Assembly: GCF_009184865.1 (NCBI RefSeq)
Contig: NZ_CP045096.1
Span: 6,820,001 to 6,884,000, forward strand
Direction: 5' to 3'
DNA length: 64,000 nucleotides
Source: Streptomyces phaeolivaceus
GTDB taxonomy: Bacteria; Actinomycetota; Actinomycetes; Streptomycetales; Streptomycetaceae
This document shows, one piece after another, positions 41,351 through 52,840 of the stretch; positions within the stretch are counted from its first letter, which is position 1; each line of letters starts with the position of its first letter. The notes beneath the pieces were generated by a model that saw nothing but the letters and a program-made list of their open reading frames with translations, had not been told where the DNA came from and made no database searches. The translations under genes and the position numbers were made by a program.

Positions 41351-42940
41351 ATGGATATGCACTCTGTGGACACGGTGGTCCTCGGGACGTCCGGGGTCAC
41401 CGCGGCCGACGTCCTCGCCGTGGCGCGCGCCGGCGCCCGGATCGAGCTCTCCGGCGAGGCGGTGGCGGCGCTCGCCGCGGCCCGCGAGATCGTGGACGCG
41501 CTGGCGGCCAAGCCGGAGCCCGTCTACGGGGTCTCCACCGGCTTCGGCGCCCTCGCCACCCGCCACATCAGCCCGGAGCTGCGGGCCCGGCTCCAGCGCA
41601 ACATCGTCCGCTCGCACGCGGCCGGCATGGGGCCGCGGGTGGAGCGCGAGGTCGTACGCGCGCTGATGTTCCTGCGGCTGAAGACCGTCTGCTCCGGCCG
41701 TACCGGCGTACGGCCGGAGATCGCGCAGACCATGGCCGACGTCCTCAACGCCGGGATCACGCCGGTGGTGCACGAGTACGGCTCGCTCGGCTGCTCCGGC
41801 GACCTGGCGCCGCTGTCCCACTGCGCGCTCACCCTGATGGGCGAGGGCGACGCGGAGGGCCCGGACGGCGTCGTACGGCCCGCCGGGGAACTGCTCGCCG
41901 AGCACGGCATCACGCCCGTCGAGCTGCGCGAGAAGGAGGGGCTGGCCCTCCTCAACGGCACCGACGGCATGCTCGGCATGCTGGTCATGGCGCTGGCCGA
42001 CCTGGAGCGGCTGTACACCTCCGCCGACATCACCGCCGCGATCTCCCTGGAGGCGCTGCTCGGCACCGACCGGGTCCTCGCGCCCGAGCTGCACGCCATC
42101 CGCCCGCACCCCGGGCAGGCCGCCTCCGCCGCCAACATGCTCGCCGTGCTGAAGGGTTCGGGGCTCACGGGCCATCACCAGGACGACGCGCCCCGCGTGC
42201 AGGACGCGTACTCGGTGCGGTGCGCTCCGCAGGTCGCCGGGGCCGGGCGGGACACCGTCGCGCACGCGCGGCTCGTCGCCGAGCGGGAGCTGGCGGCGGC
42301 GGTCGACAACCCCGTGGTGCTGCCTGGGGGCACCTCCCGCTCGAGCGAAGCCGAGGGTGGGGGAGGGCGGGTGGAGTCCAACGGGAACTTCCATGGCGCG
42401 CCCGTCGCGTACGTCCTCGACTTCCTCGCCATCGCGGTGGCCGACCTCGCGTCGATCGCGGAGCGGCGGACGGACCGGTTGCTCGACAAGAACCGGTCGC
42501 ACGGGCTGCCGCCGTTCCTCGCGGACGACGCCGGGGTGGACTCCGGGCTGATGATCGCGCAGTACACGCAGGCGGCGCTGGTGAGTGAGCTGAAGCGGCT
42601 GGCCGTGCCGGCGTCGGCGGACTCGATTCCGTCCTCCGCGATGCAGGAGGACCATGTGTCGATGGGGTGGTCGGCGGCGCGGAAGCTGCGGACCGCCGTG
42701 GAGGGGCTTTCGCGGGTGCTGGCCGTGGAGTTGTACGCGGGGACGAGGGCGCTGGAGCTGCGGGAGGGGCTGGTGGCCGCGCCGGCCACGCGGGCCGTGG
42801 TGGACGCGGTGCGGGCGGCCGGGGTGGAGGGGGCCGGGCCGGATCGGTTCCTCGCGCCCGACCTGGCGTTGGCCGAAGGGTTCGTGCGGGACGGGGGGTT
42901 GGTGGCAGCCGCCGAGTCCGTGACCGGGCCGCTCGCCTGA
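41351..42940 (+). CDS. hutH: histidine ammonia-lyase
   Basis: HutH removes ammonia from L-histidine to give urocanate, the first step of histidine use. The 529-residue protein forms its MIO cofactor from Cys148-Ser149-Gly150 in GSLGCSGDLAPLSH (Cys in place of the usual Ala, as I recall for Streptomyces HutH). The active-site Tyr59 (VYGVSTGFG) and SSAMQEDHVSMG are present. Residues 326-339 (GGTSRSSEAEGGGG) are an insertion between VDNPVVLP and RVESNGNFHG caused by a repeat element in the DNA; they fall near the substrate side of the fold but keep the frame. The ATG at 41351 (or 41357) fits a leaderless promoter. Five 11-bp repeats lie upstream. Confidence 0.93.
   Translation: MDMHSVDTVVLGTSGVTAADVLAVARAGARIELSGEAVAALAAAREIVDALAAKPEPVYGVSTGFGALATRHISPELRARLQRNIVRSHAAGMGPRVEREVVRALMFLRLKTVCSGRTGVRPEIAQTMADVLNAGITPVVHEYGSLGCSGDLAPLSHCALTLMGEGDAEGPDGVVRPAGELLAEHGITPVELREKEGLALLNGTDGMLGMLVMALADLERLYTSADITAAISLEALLGTDRVLAPELHAIRPHPGQAASAANMLAVLKGSGLTGHHQDDAPRVQDAYSVRCAPQVAGAGRDTVAHARLVAERELAAAVDNPVVLPGGTSRSSEAEGGGGRVESNGNFHGAPVAYVLDFLAIAVADLASIAERRTDRLLDKNRSHGLPPFLADDAGVDSGLMIAQYTQAALVSELKRLAVPASADSIPSSAMQEDHVSMGWSAARKLRTAVEGLSRVLAVELYAGTRALELREGLVAAPATRAVVDAVRAAGVEGAGPDRFLAPDLALAEGFVRDGGLVAAAESVTGPLA
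42323..42366 (+). repeat. REP-like element inserted in the hutH coding sequence
   Basis: CTGGGGGCACCTCCCGCTCG, AGCGAAGCCGAGG, then GTGGGGGAGGG: a short imperfect palindrome that I recall as a common Streptomyces intergenic repeat. Here it adds 14 codons in frame to hutH. A related copy lies in cya (35251-35276). Confidence 0.65.
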
Positions 42941-42972
42941 TTCGGGTGGGTGAGTGGGTGAGTGAGCGGACG

Positions 42973-43117
42973 GGTGCGGGTTCGGTGGGGGCTGGCCGCG
43001 CAGTTCCCCGCGCCCTTGAAAAAGCGGGGCTGCGCCCCTGCTTTTTCGGCCCGAAAGGGCCGTAGGCCGTTGAGGGGTGCGGGGAACTGCGCGACCAGCC
43101 CCCACCCACCCGCAGAC
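42973..43117. repeat. dispersed palindromic repeat, copy 7
   Basis: Both arms are complete (GTGCGGGTTCGGTGGGGGCT with GGCCGCGCAGTTCCCCGCGC, and GGGGAACTGCGCGACCAGCC with CCCACCCACCCGC). The centre has A- and T-tracts as in copy 1. It lies between the convergent stops of hutH and the LAxTG gene. Confidence 0.85.
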
Positions 43118-43119
43118 GA

Positions 43120-43449
43120 CTACGCGCCCCCCACCGGCCCGAACTCCTCGCGTTCTCGGCGGATCGCGTACGCGAGGAACGCCGCGCCCAGGCCCAGCAT
43201 GGTCGTCCCGCCGACGACGTACGGCGTGGTGTTGGGACTGCCCGTGTCGGCGAGTTCTCGGGCGTCGCCCGTGCTCGTGGTCGTGTTCGTGCTTGTGTCG
43301 GCGGTCGTGGTCGCCCGGTCGCGTATGGGTGCCTCCTGCGTCGCGTTGGCGGACGGCACGAACCACAGGGCACCCAGCAGGGTGCCCGCGGCGGTGGCGG
43401 TCAGCAGCGATCGGCGGGCGGTGGACGACGCGCGACGTGCGACGGACAC
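43120..43449 (-). CDS. LAxTG cell-surface protein (sortase substrate)
   Basis: A 109-residue exported protein. The N-terminus has RRASSTARRS followed by a hydrophobic segment (LLTATAAGTLLGALWFVP) and a likely cleavage site after ANA. The mature part is a short Thr-rich stalk (ATTTADTSTNTTTSTGD). It ends in the sorting signal LADTG, a membrane helix (YVVGGTTMLGLGAAFLAYAI) and the basic tail RREREEF. LAxTG is the motif used by class E sortases in Streptomyces, so it would be linked to peptidoglycan. With no folded domain it may be a spacer or surface-coat protein. Start GTG at 43449. Confidence 0.82.
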   Translation of the reverse strand: MSVARRASSTARRSLLTATAAGTLLGALWFVPSANATQEAPIRDRATTTADTSTNTTTSTGDARELADTGSPNTTPYVVGGTTMLGLGAAFLAYAIRREREEFGPVGGA

Positions 43450-43559
43450 GGAATATCGATCCCCTTGTGGCGCTGGCGAATTGGCCGTAGGGAGCGATGC
43501 TAATGAAAGGCGCGGGTCGTGGGAAAGTCGCGTGACCCGTGAGCCGTACGCTCCGGACC

Positions 43560-43904
43560 ATGAGTACAACGCAGACATCACAGTTTGTCCGGCTTCGCGT
43601 TGAATTGGTGGTCGAGGTCGAGGATGTGGAGGCCGTGACCGGCGCCGCATTGCGACGGATCGCGGACGACCCCGATATGCCCGCCGATGAACGGGTACAC
43701 GCCGAGAGCGCGGTCGCGGAGGACACGGCGGAGGCCCTCGCGTACCTGATCGACCCGTTCGACCTGGTCGGGGAGGTGCCTGGGGTCGAACTCGCCCAGG
43801 CCTCCTGGAGCAGTGAGGGAATCGACTACGACCCCGATTCGCCGGAATGGGGTCTCGGCGAGGATGATGACCAGGAGGACGAAGAGGAAGACCGACTCGG
43901 CTGA
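43560..43904 (+). CDS. conserved acidic protein of unknown function
   Basis: A 114-residue cytosolic protein with an alpha/beta pattern (FVRLRVELVVEVEDVEAVTG, AALRRIADD), a central helical part (AVAEDTAEALAYLIDPFDLV) and a strongly acidic tail (EDDDQEDEEED). It has no signal peptide, membrane helix or cysteine. I recognise no family. The intact frame, good third-position GC and a following terminator support it as a real gene. Confidence 0.65.
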   Translation: MSTTQTSQFVRLRVELVVEVEDVEAVTGAALRRIADDPDMPADERVHAESAVAEDTAEALAYLIDPFDLVGEVPGVELAQASWSSEGIDYDPDSPEWGLGEDDDQEDEEEDRLG

Positions 43905-43924
43905 GCGGCTCGGGAAATTGATGG

Positions 43925-43950
43925 CCCCGGGTGGCAACCGCTGCCCGGGG
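43925..43950 (+). terminator. terminator after the acidic-protein gene
   Basis: CCCCGGG and CCCGGGG pair around a 12-nt loop, followed by TTCTTTC. Confidence 0.7.
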
Positions 43951-44133
43951 TTCTTTCGTCTCATGGGGCGCACCAGTCACTTGCGCACCGCCGGGTCGCC
44001 GACGATCCGATGCGGTGGAGTGGCGTATCCCACATATCCGCGCGAGCGGAACGGCCAGGAGTCGTAGTGGTGTTTAAGTGCTTACGGGGATCTTCGGGGT
44101 TTTGGGGATTCGGCAACGATGGAGAAGCGTGTG

Positions 44134-45387
44134 ATGACGAACAGTAAGCGGCGCAGGGGCCTGACGGTCGCGTCCGCACTGCTCGGCGGGGTGCTGGTGC
44201 TCTCTGCGTGCAGCGGAGGCGACGGCGACAACGCGTCCGGGAACGACGGCGGGGACTCCTCGCAGGCCAAGGTCGACGAGGCGGCAGCCGAGAAGACCTC
44301 CGAGGCCGACATCAAGATCACACCGCAGGACGGCTCCGACAACGCCTCCATCAACAACTCGGCCAAGGTCACCGTGAGCAAGGGCACGCTCACGGACGTC
44401 AAGATGACCACCTCCGAGGGCACCGCCGTCGAGGGCGCGATATCCGAGGACAAGAAGAGCTGGGCGCCCAGCGGTCAGCTGGAGCGGTCCACCAGCTACA
44501 AGATCGCGGCCGCCGCGCAGGACTCCAAGGGGCGCGAGGCCCACGAGAACTCGGCGTTCACCACGGTCTCGCCGGCCAACAGCTTCATCGGCAACTTCAC
44601 GCCCGAGGACGGCTCGACCGTCGGCGTCGGTATGCCGGTCTCGATCAACTTCGACAAGGCGATCACCAACAAGGCCGCCGTGCAGAAGGGGATCACCGTC
44701 TCCAGCAGCTCCGGCCAGGAGGTCGTCGGGCACTGGTTCAACGCCAACCGCCTCGACTTCCGCCCCGAGGACTACTGGCAGGGCAACTCCACCGTCACCC
44801 TGAAGCTCGCGCTCGACGGGGTCGAGGGCGCCGAGGGTGTCTACGGTGTGCAGCAGAAGACCGTGACCTTCAAGATCGGCCGCAACCAGGTCTCGATCGT
44901 CGACGCCAAGACCAAGACGATGAAGGTCACCCAGGACGGCAAGGTCATCAAGACCATCCCGATCTCCGCCGGTTCGCCCGAGAACAAGACGTACGCGGGC
45001 GTCATGGTGATGTCGGAGATGTTCAAGGAGACGCGCATGAACGGCGCGACCGTGGGCTTCACCGACGACGACGGCAAGGGCGAGTACGACATCAAGGACG
45101 TGCCGCACGCCATCCGCCTCACCAACTCCGGGACGTTCATCCACGGCAACTACTGGGGCGCCGACTCGGTCTTCGGCAGCGTCAACACCAGCCACGGCTG
45201 TGTCGGTCTGAACGACACCAAGGGTGCCAACGACAAGGGCACGGCCGGCTACTGGTTCTACGACAACTCGATCGTCGGTGACGTCGTCGACATCCGGAAC
45301 ACCGGTGACAAGACGGTCGCCCCCGACAACGGCCTCAACGGCTGGAACCTGAACTGGGCCGACTGGAAGGCCGGTTCGGCGGTCTGA
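44134..45387 (+). CDS. L,D-transpeptidase lipoprotein with Ig-like domains
   Basis: A 417-residue lipoprotein that cross-links peptidoglycan through 3-3 bonds or anchors proteins to it. The signal peptide ends with the lipobox LSAC. Two Ig-like domains of the bacterial Big_5/LDT type follow (about 45-145 and 145-250), then the YkuD catalytic domain with IHGNYWGADSVFG and the active-site Cys in SHGCVGL. The overall layout matches mycobacterial LdtMt2 and its Streptomyces homologues. The ATG at 44134 is preferred because GGAGAA lies 7 nt upstream; an ATG at 44119 is also open. A terminator follows. Confidence 0.92.
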   Translation: MTNSKRRRGLTVASALLGGVLVLSACSGGDGDNASGNDGGDSSQAKVDEAAAEKTSEADIKITPQDGSDNASINNSAKVTVSKGTLTDVKMTTSEGTAVEGAISEDKKSWAPSGQLERSTSYKIAAAAQDSKGREAHENSAFTTVSPANSFIGNFTPEDGSTVGVGMPVSINFDKAITNKAAVQKGITVSSSSGQEVVGHWFNANRLDFRPEDYWQGNSTVTLKLALDGVEGAEGVYGVQQKTVTFKIGRNQVSIVDAKTKTMKVTQDGKVIKTIPISAGSPENKTYAGVMVMSEMFKETRMNGATVGFTDDDGKGEYDIKDVPHAIRLTNSGTFIHGNYWGADSVFGSVNTSHGCVGLNDTKGANDKGTAGYWFYDNSIVGDVVDIRNTGDKTVAPDNGLNGWNLNWADWKAGSAV

Positions 45388-45425
45388 TCCACCGCGTCGG
45401 CCGTTCGCCGGCCGCGGTACGGCTT

Positions 45426-45459
45426 CGATGCCGCCCCTGGACACCCAGGGGCGGCATCG
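45426..45459 (+). terminator. terminator after the L,D-transpeptidase gene
   Basis: CGATGCCGCCCCTGG and CCAGGGGCGGCATCG pair perfectly around ACAC. Among the strongest hairpins in the window. Confidence 0.85.
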
Positions 45460-45533
45460 GTGTTTCCGGGGCTGCCCACAGGGTTCTCATCAGGCTCTCA
45501 GCGGGGGCTTATCCCTTCATCACGCGGCGTACC

Positions 45534-45539
45534 TAGCTT
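45534..45539 (+). promoter_or_regulatory. predicted -10 element (TAGCTT) of the ABC transporter operon
   Basis: TAGCTT lies 6 nt before the ATG at 45546, with no ribosome-binding site. Confidence 0.45.
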
Positions 45540-45545
45540 GCCACC

Positions 45546-47057
45546 ATGTTCTTCACCTACCTGAGGCGCGAACTGCGCCGCCGCAGAAAGGCGGCCCTCG
45601 TCGTCGCCTCCGGCCTCGCCCTGGGCATCGCGCTGGTCATCGTGGTCAGTTCCGTGTCCTCGGGCATGGAGAAGGCGCAGGCGAAAGTGCTCGAATCCCT
45701 GTACGGCCTGGGGACGGACATGACCGTCACCAAGGCCGCCGCCGCGCCCGGCGAGAACGGCGGCGAACGCCCGCGGTTCGAGTTCGACGCCCAGGACAAC
45801 GACTCCGACGAGCAGCAGAGCAGCGACCTCGTCCGCGTCCAGGGCTTCCAGACGCTGGCCGGTTCGACCGTCACCGAGGTGGGTGAGCAGGCGGGCGTCG
45901 CCGAGGCCGTCGGCGGTCTCAGCCTCCAGGTCATCAAGGTGGACGGGCAGTTCCGGCGCGGCCAGTTCGAGCAGGACGAGAGCGCCGGGGGCCAGCCGCA
46001 GGGCGGTCCCGGCGGCGGTGGCCAGAACGGTGGCGGCACCGGGCAGCCCGGGGGCCGGGTCGAGGGCGGCGGCGCCCAGTTCGACGTCGACAACTACTCG
46101 GTGTACGGCACGGACGTCACCGAGCCCGCGCTGGGCCCGCTGACCTCCTCGAAGATCACCAGCGGTCGTACGTTCAAGACGTCCGAGACGAACGCCAAGG
46201 TCGTCGTCGCGGACAAGTCGTACGCCAAGGAGAAGGAGCTGAAGGTCGGGGACAGCGTCACCGTCAACAGCGTCAAGTACGAGGTCATCGGCATCGCGAC
46301 GCCCGACAGCGGGGACGCGGCGGCCAACCTCTACATGCCGCTGAAGCAGGCGCAGACCCTCAGCGACTCCAAGGACAAGGTCACCACGATCTACGTCAAG
46401 GCGAGCGACTCGCAGCGGATCGACAGCGTCAAGGCGGCCATCCAGAAGAACATCGACGGCACGACCGTCACCACCTCCGCCGACCTCGCCAAGACGGTCT
46501 CCGGGTCGCTGTCCACCGCCTCCTCCCTGGCGTCCAACGTCGGCAGGTGGCTGTCGATCGCGGTGCTCCTGGCCGCGTTCCTGGTGGCCGGACTGCTCAC
46601 CTCGTCGGCCGTGTCGCGGCGGGTACGGGAGTTCGGCACGCTCAAGGCGCTCGGGTGGAAGTCGGGGCGGGTGACCCGGCAGGTCGTCGGTGAGGCCGTC
46701 GTCAACGGGCTCGTGGGCGGCGCGCTCGGGATCGCGCTGGGGCTCGGCGGGGCGTACCTCGTGACGGCCATCAGTCCGTCGCTGCAGGCGGAGATCGGCG
46801 CGACGGGCGGCGGCTTCGGCGGCGGTCCCGGTGGTGGCGCTCCCGGCGGTGGCGGCTTCCCCGGTGGCGGCGGACCCGGTGGTGCCCAGCAGACGGCCTC
46901 CAACGCGCTGGAAGTCGCCCTCACCGCGCCGGTGAGTGTCACGACGATCGGTGTCGCGGTGGGGCTCGCCGTCGCGGGTGGGCTGATCGCGGGGGCGTTC
47001 GGCGGATGGCGGGCGTCCCGGCTGCGACCGGCGGACGCGTTGCGGCGCGTGGAGTAG
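45546..47057 (+). CDS. ABC transporter permease (FtsX/MacB type)
   Basis: A 503-residue permease with one N-terminal membrane helix (AALVVASGLALGIALVIVVS), a large extracytoplasmic domain with MacB-PCD-like features (about 45-320) and three C-terminal helices: around LSIAVLLAAFLVAGLLTS, GEAVVNGLVGGALGIALGLGG and VTTIGVAVGLAVAGGLIAG. Two Gly-rich insertions stand out (GGQPQGGPGGGGQNGGGTGQ at about 145-170, and FGGGPGGGAPGGGGFPGGGG near 420-440). Such MacB-like pairs act as mechanotransmitters or export peptides and lipids rather than importing. The partner ATPase follows 51 bp later. Confidence 0.9.
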   Translation: MFFTYLRRELRRRRKAALVVASGLALGIALVIVVSSVSSGMEKAQAKVLESLYGLGTDMTVTKAAAAPGENGGERPRFEFDAQDNDSDEQQSSDLVRVQGFQTLAGSTVTEVGEQAGVAEAVGGLSLQVIKVDGQFRRGQFEQDESAGGQPQGGPGGGGQNGGGTGQPGGRVEGGGAQFDVDNYSVYGTDVTEPALGPLTSSKITSGRTFKTSETNAKVVVADKSYAKEKELKVGDSVTVNSVKYEVIGIATPDSGDAAANLYMPLKQAQTLSDSKDKVTTIYVKASDSQRIDSVKAAIQKNIDGTTVTTSADLAKTVSGSLSTASSLASNVGRWLSIAVLLAAFLVAGLLTSSAVSRRVREFGTLKALGWKSGRVTRQVVGEAVVNGLVGGALGIALGLGGAYLVTAISPSLQAEIGATGGGFGGGPGGGAPGGGGFPGGGGPGGAQQTASNALEVALTAPVSVTTIGVAVGLAVAGGLIAGAFGGWRASRLRPADALRRVE

Positions 47058-47108
47058 GGCGGCGCACGGCTGCCCGCGGTTCGATCCCCCTTCCTTCAGG
47101 AGTTGCAC

Positions 47109-47792
47109 ATGTACGTACTCACGGGTGTCACCAAGCGGTACTCGCGCGGCAAGGACACCGTCACCGCGCTCGACGGGGTCGATCTCACCATCGCCGATGG
47201 GGATCGGCTGGTCATCCAAGGGCCCACCGGGGGCGGCAAGTCGACGTTGCTGCAGATGCTCGGGGGGTTGGACAAGCCGTCCGACGGGAGCATCGAACTC
47301 GACGGGACCGATCTGGCGAAGCTGTCGGAGGCGAAGCTCACGACGGTGCGGAGCGAGAACATCGGGTTCGTGTTCCAGAGCTTCAACCTCATCCCGACAC
47401 TGACCGCGCAGGAGAACGTCGAGACGGCCCTCGTGCCGCTCGGGGTGAAGGCGAAGGAGCGGCGGCAGCGGGCCGCGGAGGCGTTGGAGTCGGTGGGTCT
47501 GGGGGAGCGGCTCGGGCATCTGCCGGCCGAACTCTCCGGCGGACAGCAGCAACGCGTCGCGATCGCCCGCGCGTTGGTGAAGCGCCCCAAGGTGCTGCTC
47601 GCCGACGAGCCCACCGGCAACCTCGACGAGTCCACCCGCGACGAGATCATGGAGGTGCTGGAGACCCTGTGGAAGGAGCACGGGCTCACTTTCATCATGG
47701 TCACCCACGACTCGGCGCTCGCGAAGAAGGCCCCCCGGGTCGCGACGATCCGCAAGGGGCGGATCACGGTGAAGGAGAACGCCAAGGCCTGA
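47109..47792 (+). CDS. ABC transporter ATP-binding protein (LolD/MacB type)
   Basis: A 227-residue ATPase of the MacB/LolD/FtsE branch. Walker A is GPTGGGKS, the Q loop VFQSFNLIPTL, the signature LSGGQQQRVAIARAL, Walker B VLLADEP followed by TGNLDE (the D-loop and family-typical TGNLD), and the H-loop MVTHD. The ATG at 47109 has AGGAG 7 nt upstream. It drives the preceding FtsX-type permease. The stop codon is followed within 2 nt by the heptanucleotide satellite. Confidence 0.93.
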   Translation: MYVLTGVTKRYSRGKDTVTALDGVDLTIADGDRLVIQGPTGGGKSTLLQMLGGLDKPSDGSIELDGTDLAKLSEAKLTTVRSENIGFVFQSFNLIPTLTAQENVETALVPLGVKAKERRQRAAEALESVGLGERLGHLPAELSGGQQQRVAIARALVKRPKVLLADEPTGNLDESTRDEIMEVLETLWKEHGLTFIMVTHDSALAKKAPRVATIRKGRITVKENAKA

Positions 47793-47793
47793 A

Positions 47794-47996
47794 CTCCCGA
47801 CTCCAGGCTCCCGACTCCAGGCTCCCGGCTCCCGGCTCCCGACTCCCGACTCCCGACTCCAGGCTCCAGGCTCCCGGCTCCCGGCTCCCGGCTCCCGACT
47901 CCCGGCTCCCGGCTCCCGACTCCAGGCTCCCGGCTCCCGGCTCCCGACTCCAGGCTCCAGGCTCCCGACTTCCAACTTCCGACTTCCGATTCCCGC
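47794..47996 (+). repeat. heptanucleotide satellite (29 tandem units)
   Basis: A tandem array of 7-bp units starting 2 nt after the transporter stop codon: CTCCCGA, CTCCCGG and CTCCAGG alternate in an irregular order (25 units), then four decayed CTTCCRA/TTCCCGC units. The + strand is C-rich. The array shows no protein-coding logic; a 7-bp period in a coding frame would give a 7-residue repeat, and the open minus-strand frame through it is a by-product. Units should mutate rapidly in number. The remaining gap to 48202 holds a predicted promoter and hairpin before the subtilase gene. Confidence 0.95.
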
Positions 47997-48100
47997 CGTC
48001 CCGAGCGCCCCTCGCGCGGGGCGCGTCGGTGCCGAGTCCGGGGCGCGTGCGGATCGCGCGTGGCCCGGACTTCGCCGCTTTGCGCCCAGTCGCGAGGTAT

Positions 48101-48142
48101 GTGACACGAGTTGACCCCCGGTCATACTGCGGAGACCGGGGG
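48101..48142 (+). promoter_or_regulatory. possible promoter and hairpin upstream of the subtilase gene
   Basis: GTGACA (48101-48106) and CATACT (48123-48128) with a 16-nt spacer could be a promoter. CCCCCGGTC (48115-48123) pairs with GACCGGGGG (48134-48142) across the -10. This could regulate initiation or simply be an operator. Confidence 0.35.
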
Positions 48143-48202
48143 AATTGACGCGCATATGTGCGGAACGTCCCCTGGCCGGATGAACCGGATCGAGGGGGAG
48201 TC

Positions 48203-51586
<3,384 letters not shown>

Positions 51587-51613
51587 CGGACGCGGGCGCG
51601 GTCCAGGGCTGGT

Positions 51614-51730
51614 CTAGGGCGTGTTTCGGAAGTCCCCTCTGCTCCGCGGCGCCCGGCACGTACTCTCGCCGCACCGGACGCCGCGGAGCCGCCCTCCGGG
51701 CGACGAAGGGACTTCCGAAACACGCTCTAG
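51614..51730. mobile_element. MITE-like inverted-repeat element at the XRE-gene stop codon
   Basis: A 117-bp element with 23-bp terminal inverted repeats (CTAGGGCGTGTTTCGGAAGT, then CCC; one mismatch at the fifth base), an inner inverted repeat (GCTCCGCGGCG and complement), no coding capacity, and CTAG at both ends. The right end lies in the TAG stop codon of the minus-strand regulator. It also lies just after the subtilase gene and could stop transcription from both sides. Confidence 0.75.
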
Positions 51731-52659
51731 GGCCTCGCCGTCGTCGCCCGGGTCGCGTCCGTGCCCCAGCTGGCGAGGAGGCGGAGGGCGTCGGCGGAGG
51801 GGGAGCCCGGTTCGGCGTGGTAGGTGATCAGGCTCTGCTCGTGGTCGTCGGGGAGGTGGAACGTCTCGAAGGAGAGGGTGAGTTCGCCGACCAGGGGGTG
51901 GCGCATGCGCTTCACCCCGTGGCCCTTCTCCTTCACATCATGGGTCGCCCACAGCCGCCGGAACTCCTCGCTCTTCACCGACAACTCGCCCACCAGCGCC
52001 GACAGCAGCGGATCGTCCGGATGGCAGCCCGCGTCCATCCGCAGATAGCTGACGATGTCGGCCGCCTTCTGGTCCCACTCGACGTACCGATCCCGGTAGT
52101 CGGGCCGCAGGAACACCATCCGCGCCCAGTTCCGCTCCTGCGCCGGCAGCTCCGACCAGTCCCCGAACACCGCCGCCGCCATCCGGTTCCAGACGAGGAT
52201 GTCCGAGCGTCGGCCGGTGACGTACGCGGGGATGCCGTCCAGGGTGTCGATCAGCTGCCGCAGGGCGCCCCGCACCTGCTGCGGACGGGCCGACCGCTTC
52301 TTCTTGTGCGCCTTCGGCTTCGCGAGATGCGTGAGATGGGCGTGCTCCGCGTCGGTCAGCTGGAGGGCGCGCGCGATGGCGTCGAGCACCTCCGCCGACA
52401 CATTGCGCCCGTTGCCCTGCTCCAGGCGCGTGTAGTACGCCACGGACACCCCGGCGAGCTGTGCCAGCTCCTCCCGGCGCAGCCCGGGAACCCGCCGGTG
52501 CCGGCCGAACGCCGACAGCCCCACGTCCTCCGGCTGCAGCCGGGCCCGCCGGGTGCGCAGGAACTCGCTCAGCTCGGCACGCCGGTCCAGCGCACCGGCG
52601 GTCCCACCGGGCGCCGCACCGTCCTGGGGTTCCTGTACGGCTTCGGGCTGTTCGTCCAT
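51727..52659 (-). CDS. XRE-family regulator with MmyB-like ligand domain
   Basis: A 310-residue regulator. An N-terminal XRE helix-turn-helix (about residues 35-100: [56 protein letters not shown]) is followed by the MmyB-like ligand-binding domain ([61 protein letters not shown]). Proteins of this type usually repress a divergent short-chain or zinc oxidoreductase gene, which fits the adjacent alcohol dehydrogenase gene. MmyB was first described in S. coelicolor methylenomycin control. The stop codon TAG is shared with the CTAG end of the neighbouring MITE. Confidence 0.9.
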   Translation of the reverse strand: MDEQPEAVQEPQDGAAPGGTAGALDRRAELSEFLRTRRARLQPEDVGLSAFGRHRRVPGLRREELAQLAGVSVAYYTRLEQGNGRNVSAEVLDAIARALQLTDAEHAHLTHLAKPKAHKKKRSARPQQVRGALRQLIDTLDGIPAYVTGRRSDILVWNRMAAAVFGDWSELPAQERNWARMVFLRPDYRDRYVEWDQKAADIVSYLRMDAGCHPDDPLLSALVGELSVKSEEFRRLWATHDVKEKGHGVKRMRHPLVGELTLSFETFHLPDDHEQSLITYHAEPGSPSADALRLLASWGTDATRATTARP

Positions 52660-52840
52660 ACGTCAAGTATTCATGGTCGTACGACTGTGTACGCCGCTGA
52701 TCCTGACCCCGCCAGTGGTAGGACCGGCGGACGTACGCAAAGCCGTGGCCTGGGTGAGCGCCGGGATCTCGGGCAGGCTGGTCCTCGCAACCGGTCGGAA
52801 GGCAGACCGGATGCGGGACGACGATCAGGAGAACCCCGGC

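Noticed and set aside
47794..47996. CRISPR-like array
   Set aside because: Units are 7 bp with no spacers and no cas genes nearby; it is a simple tandem repeat.
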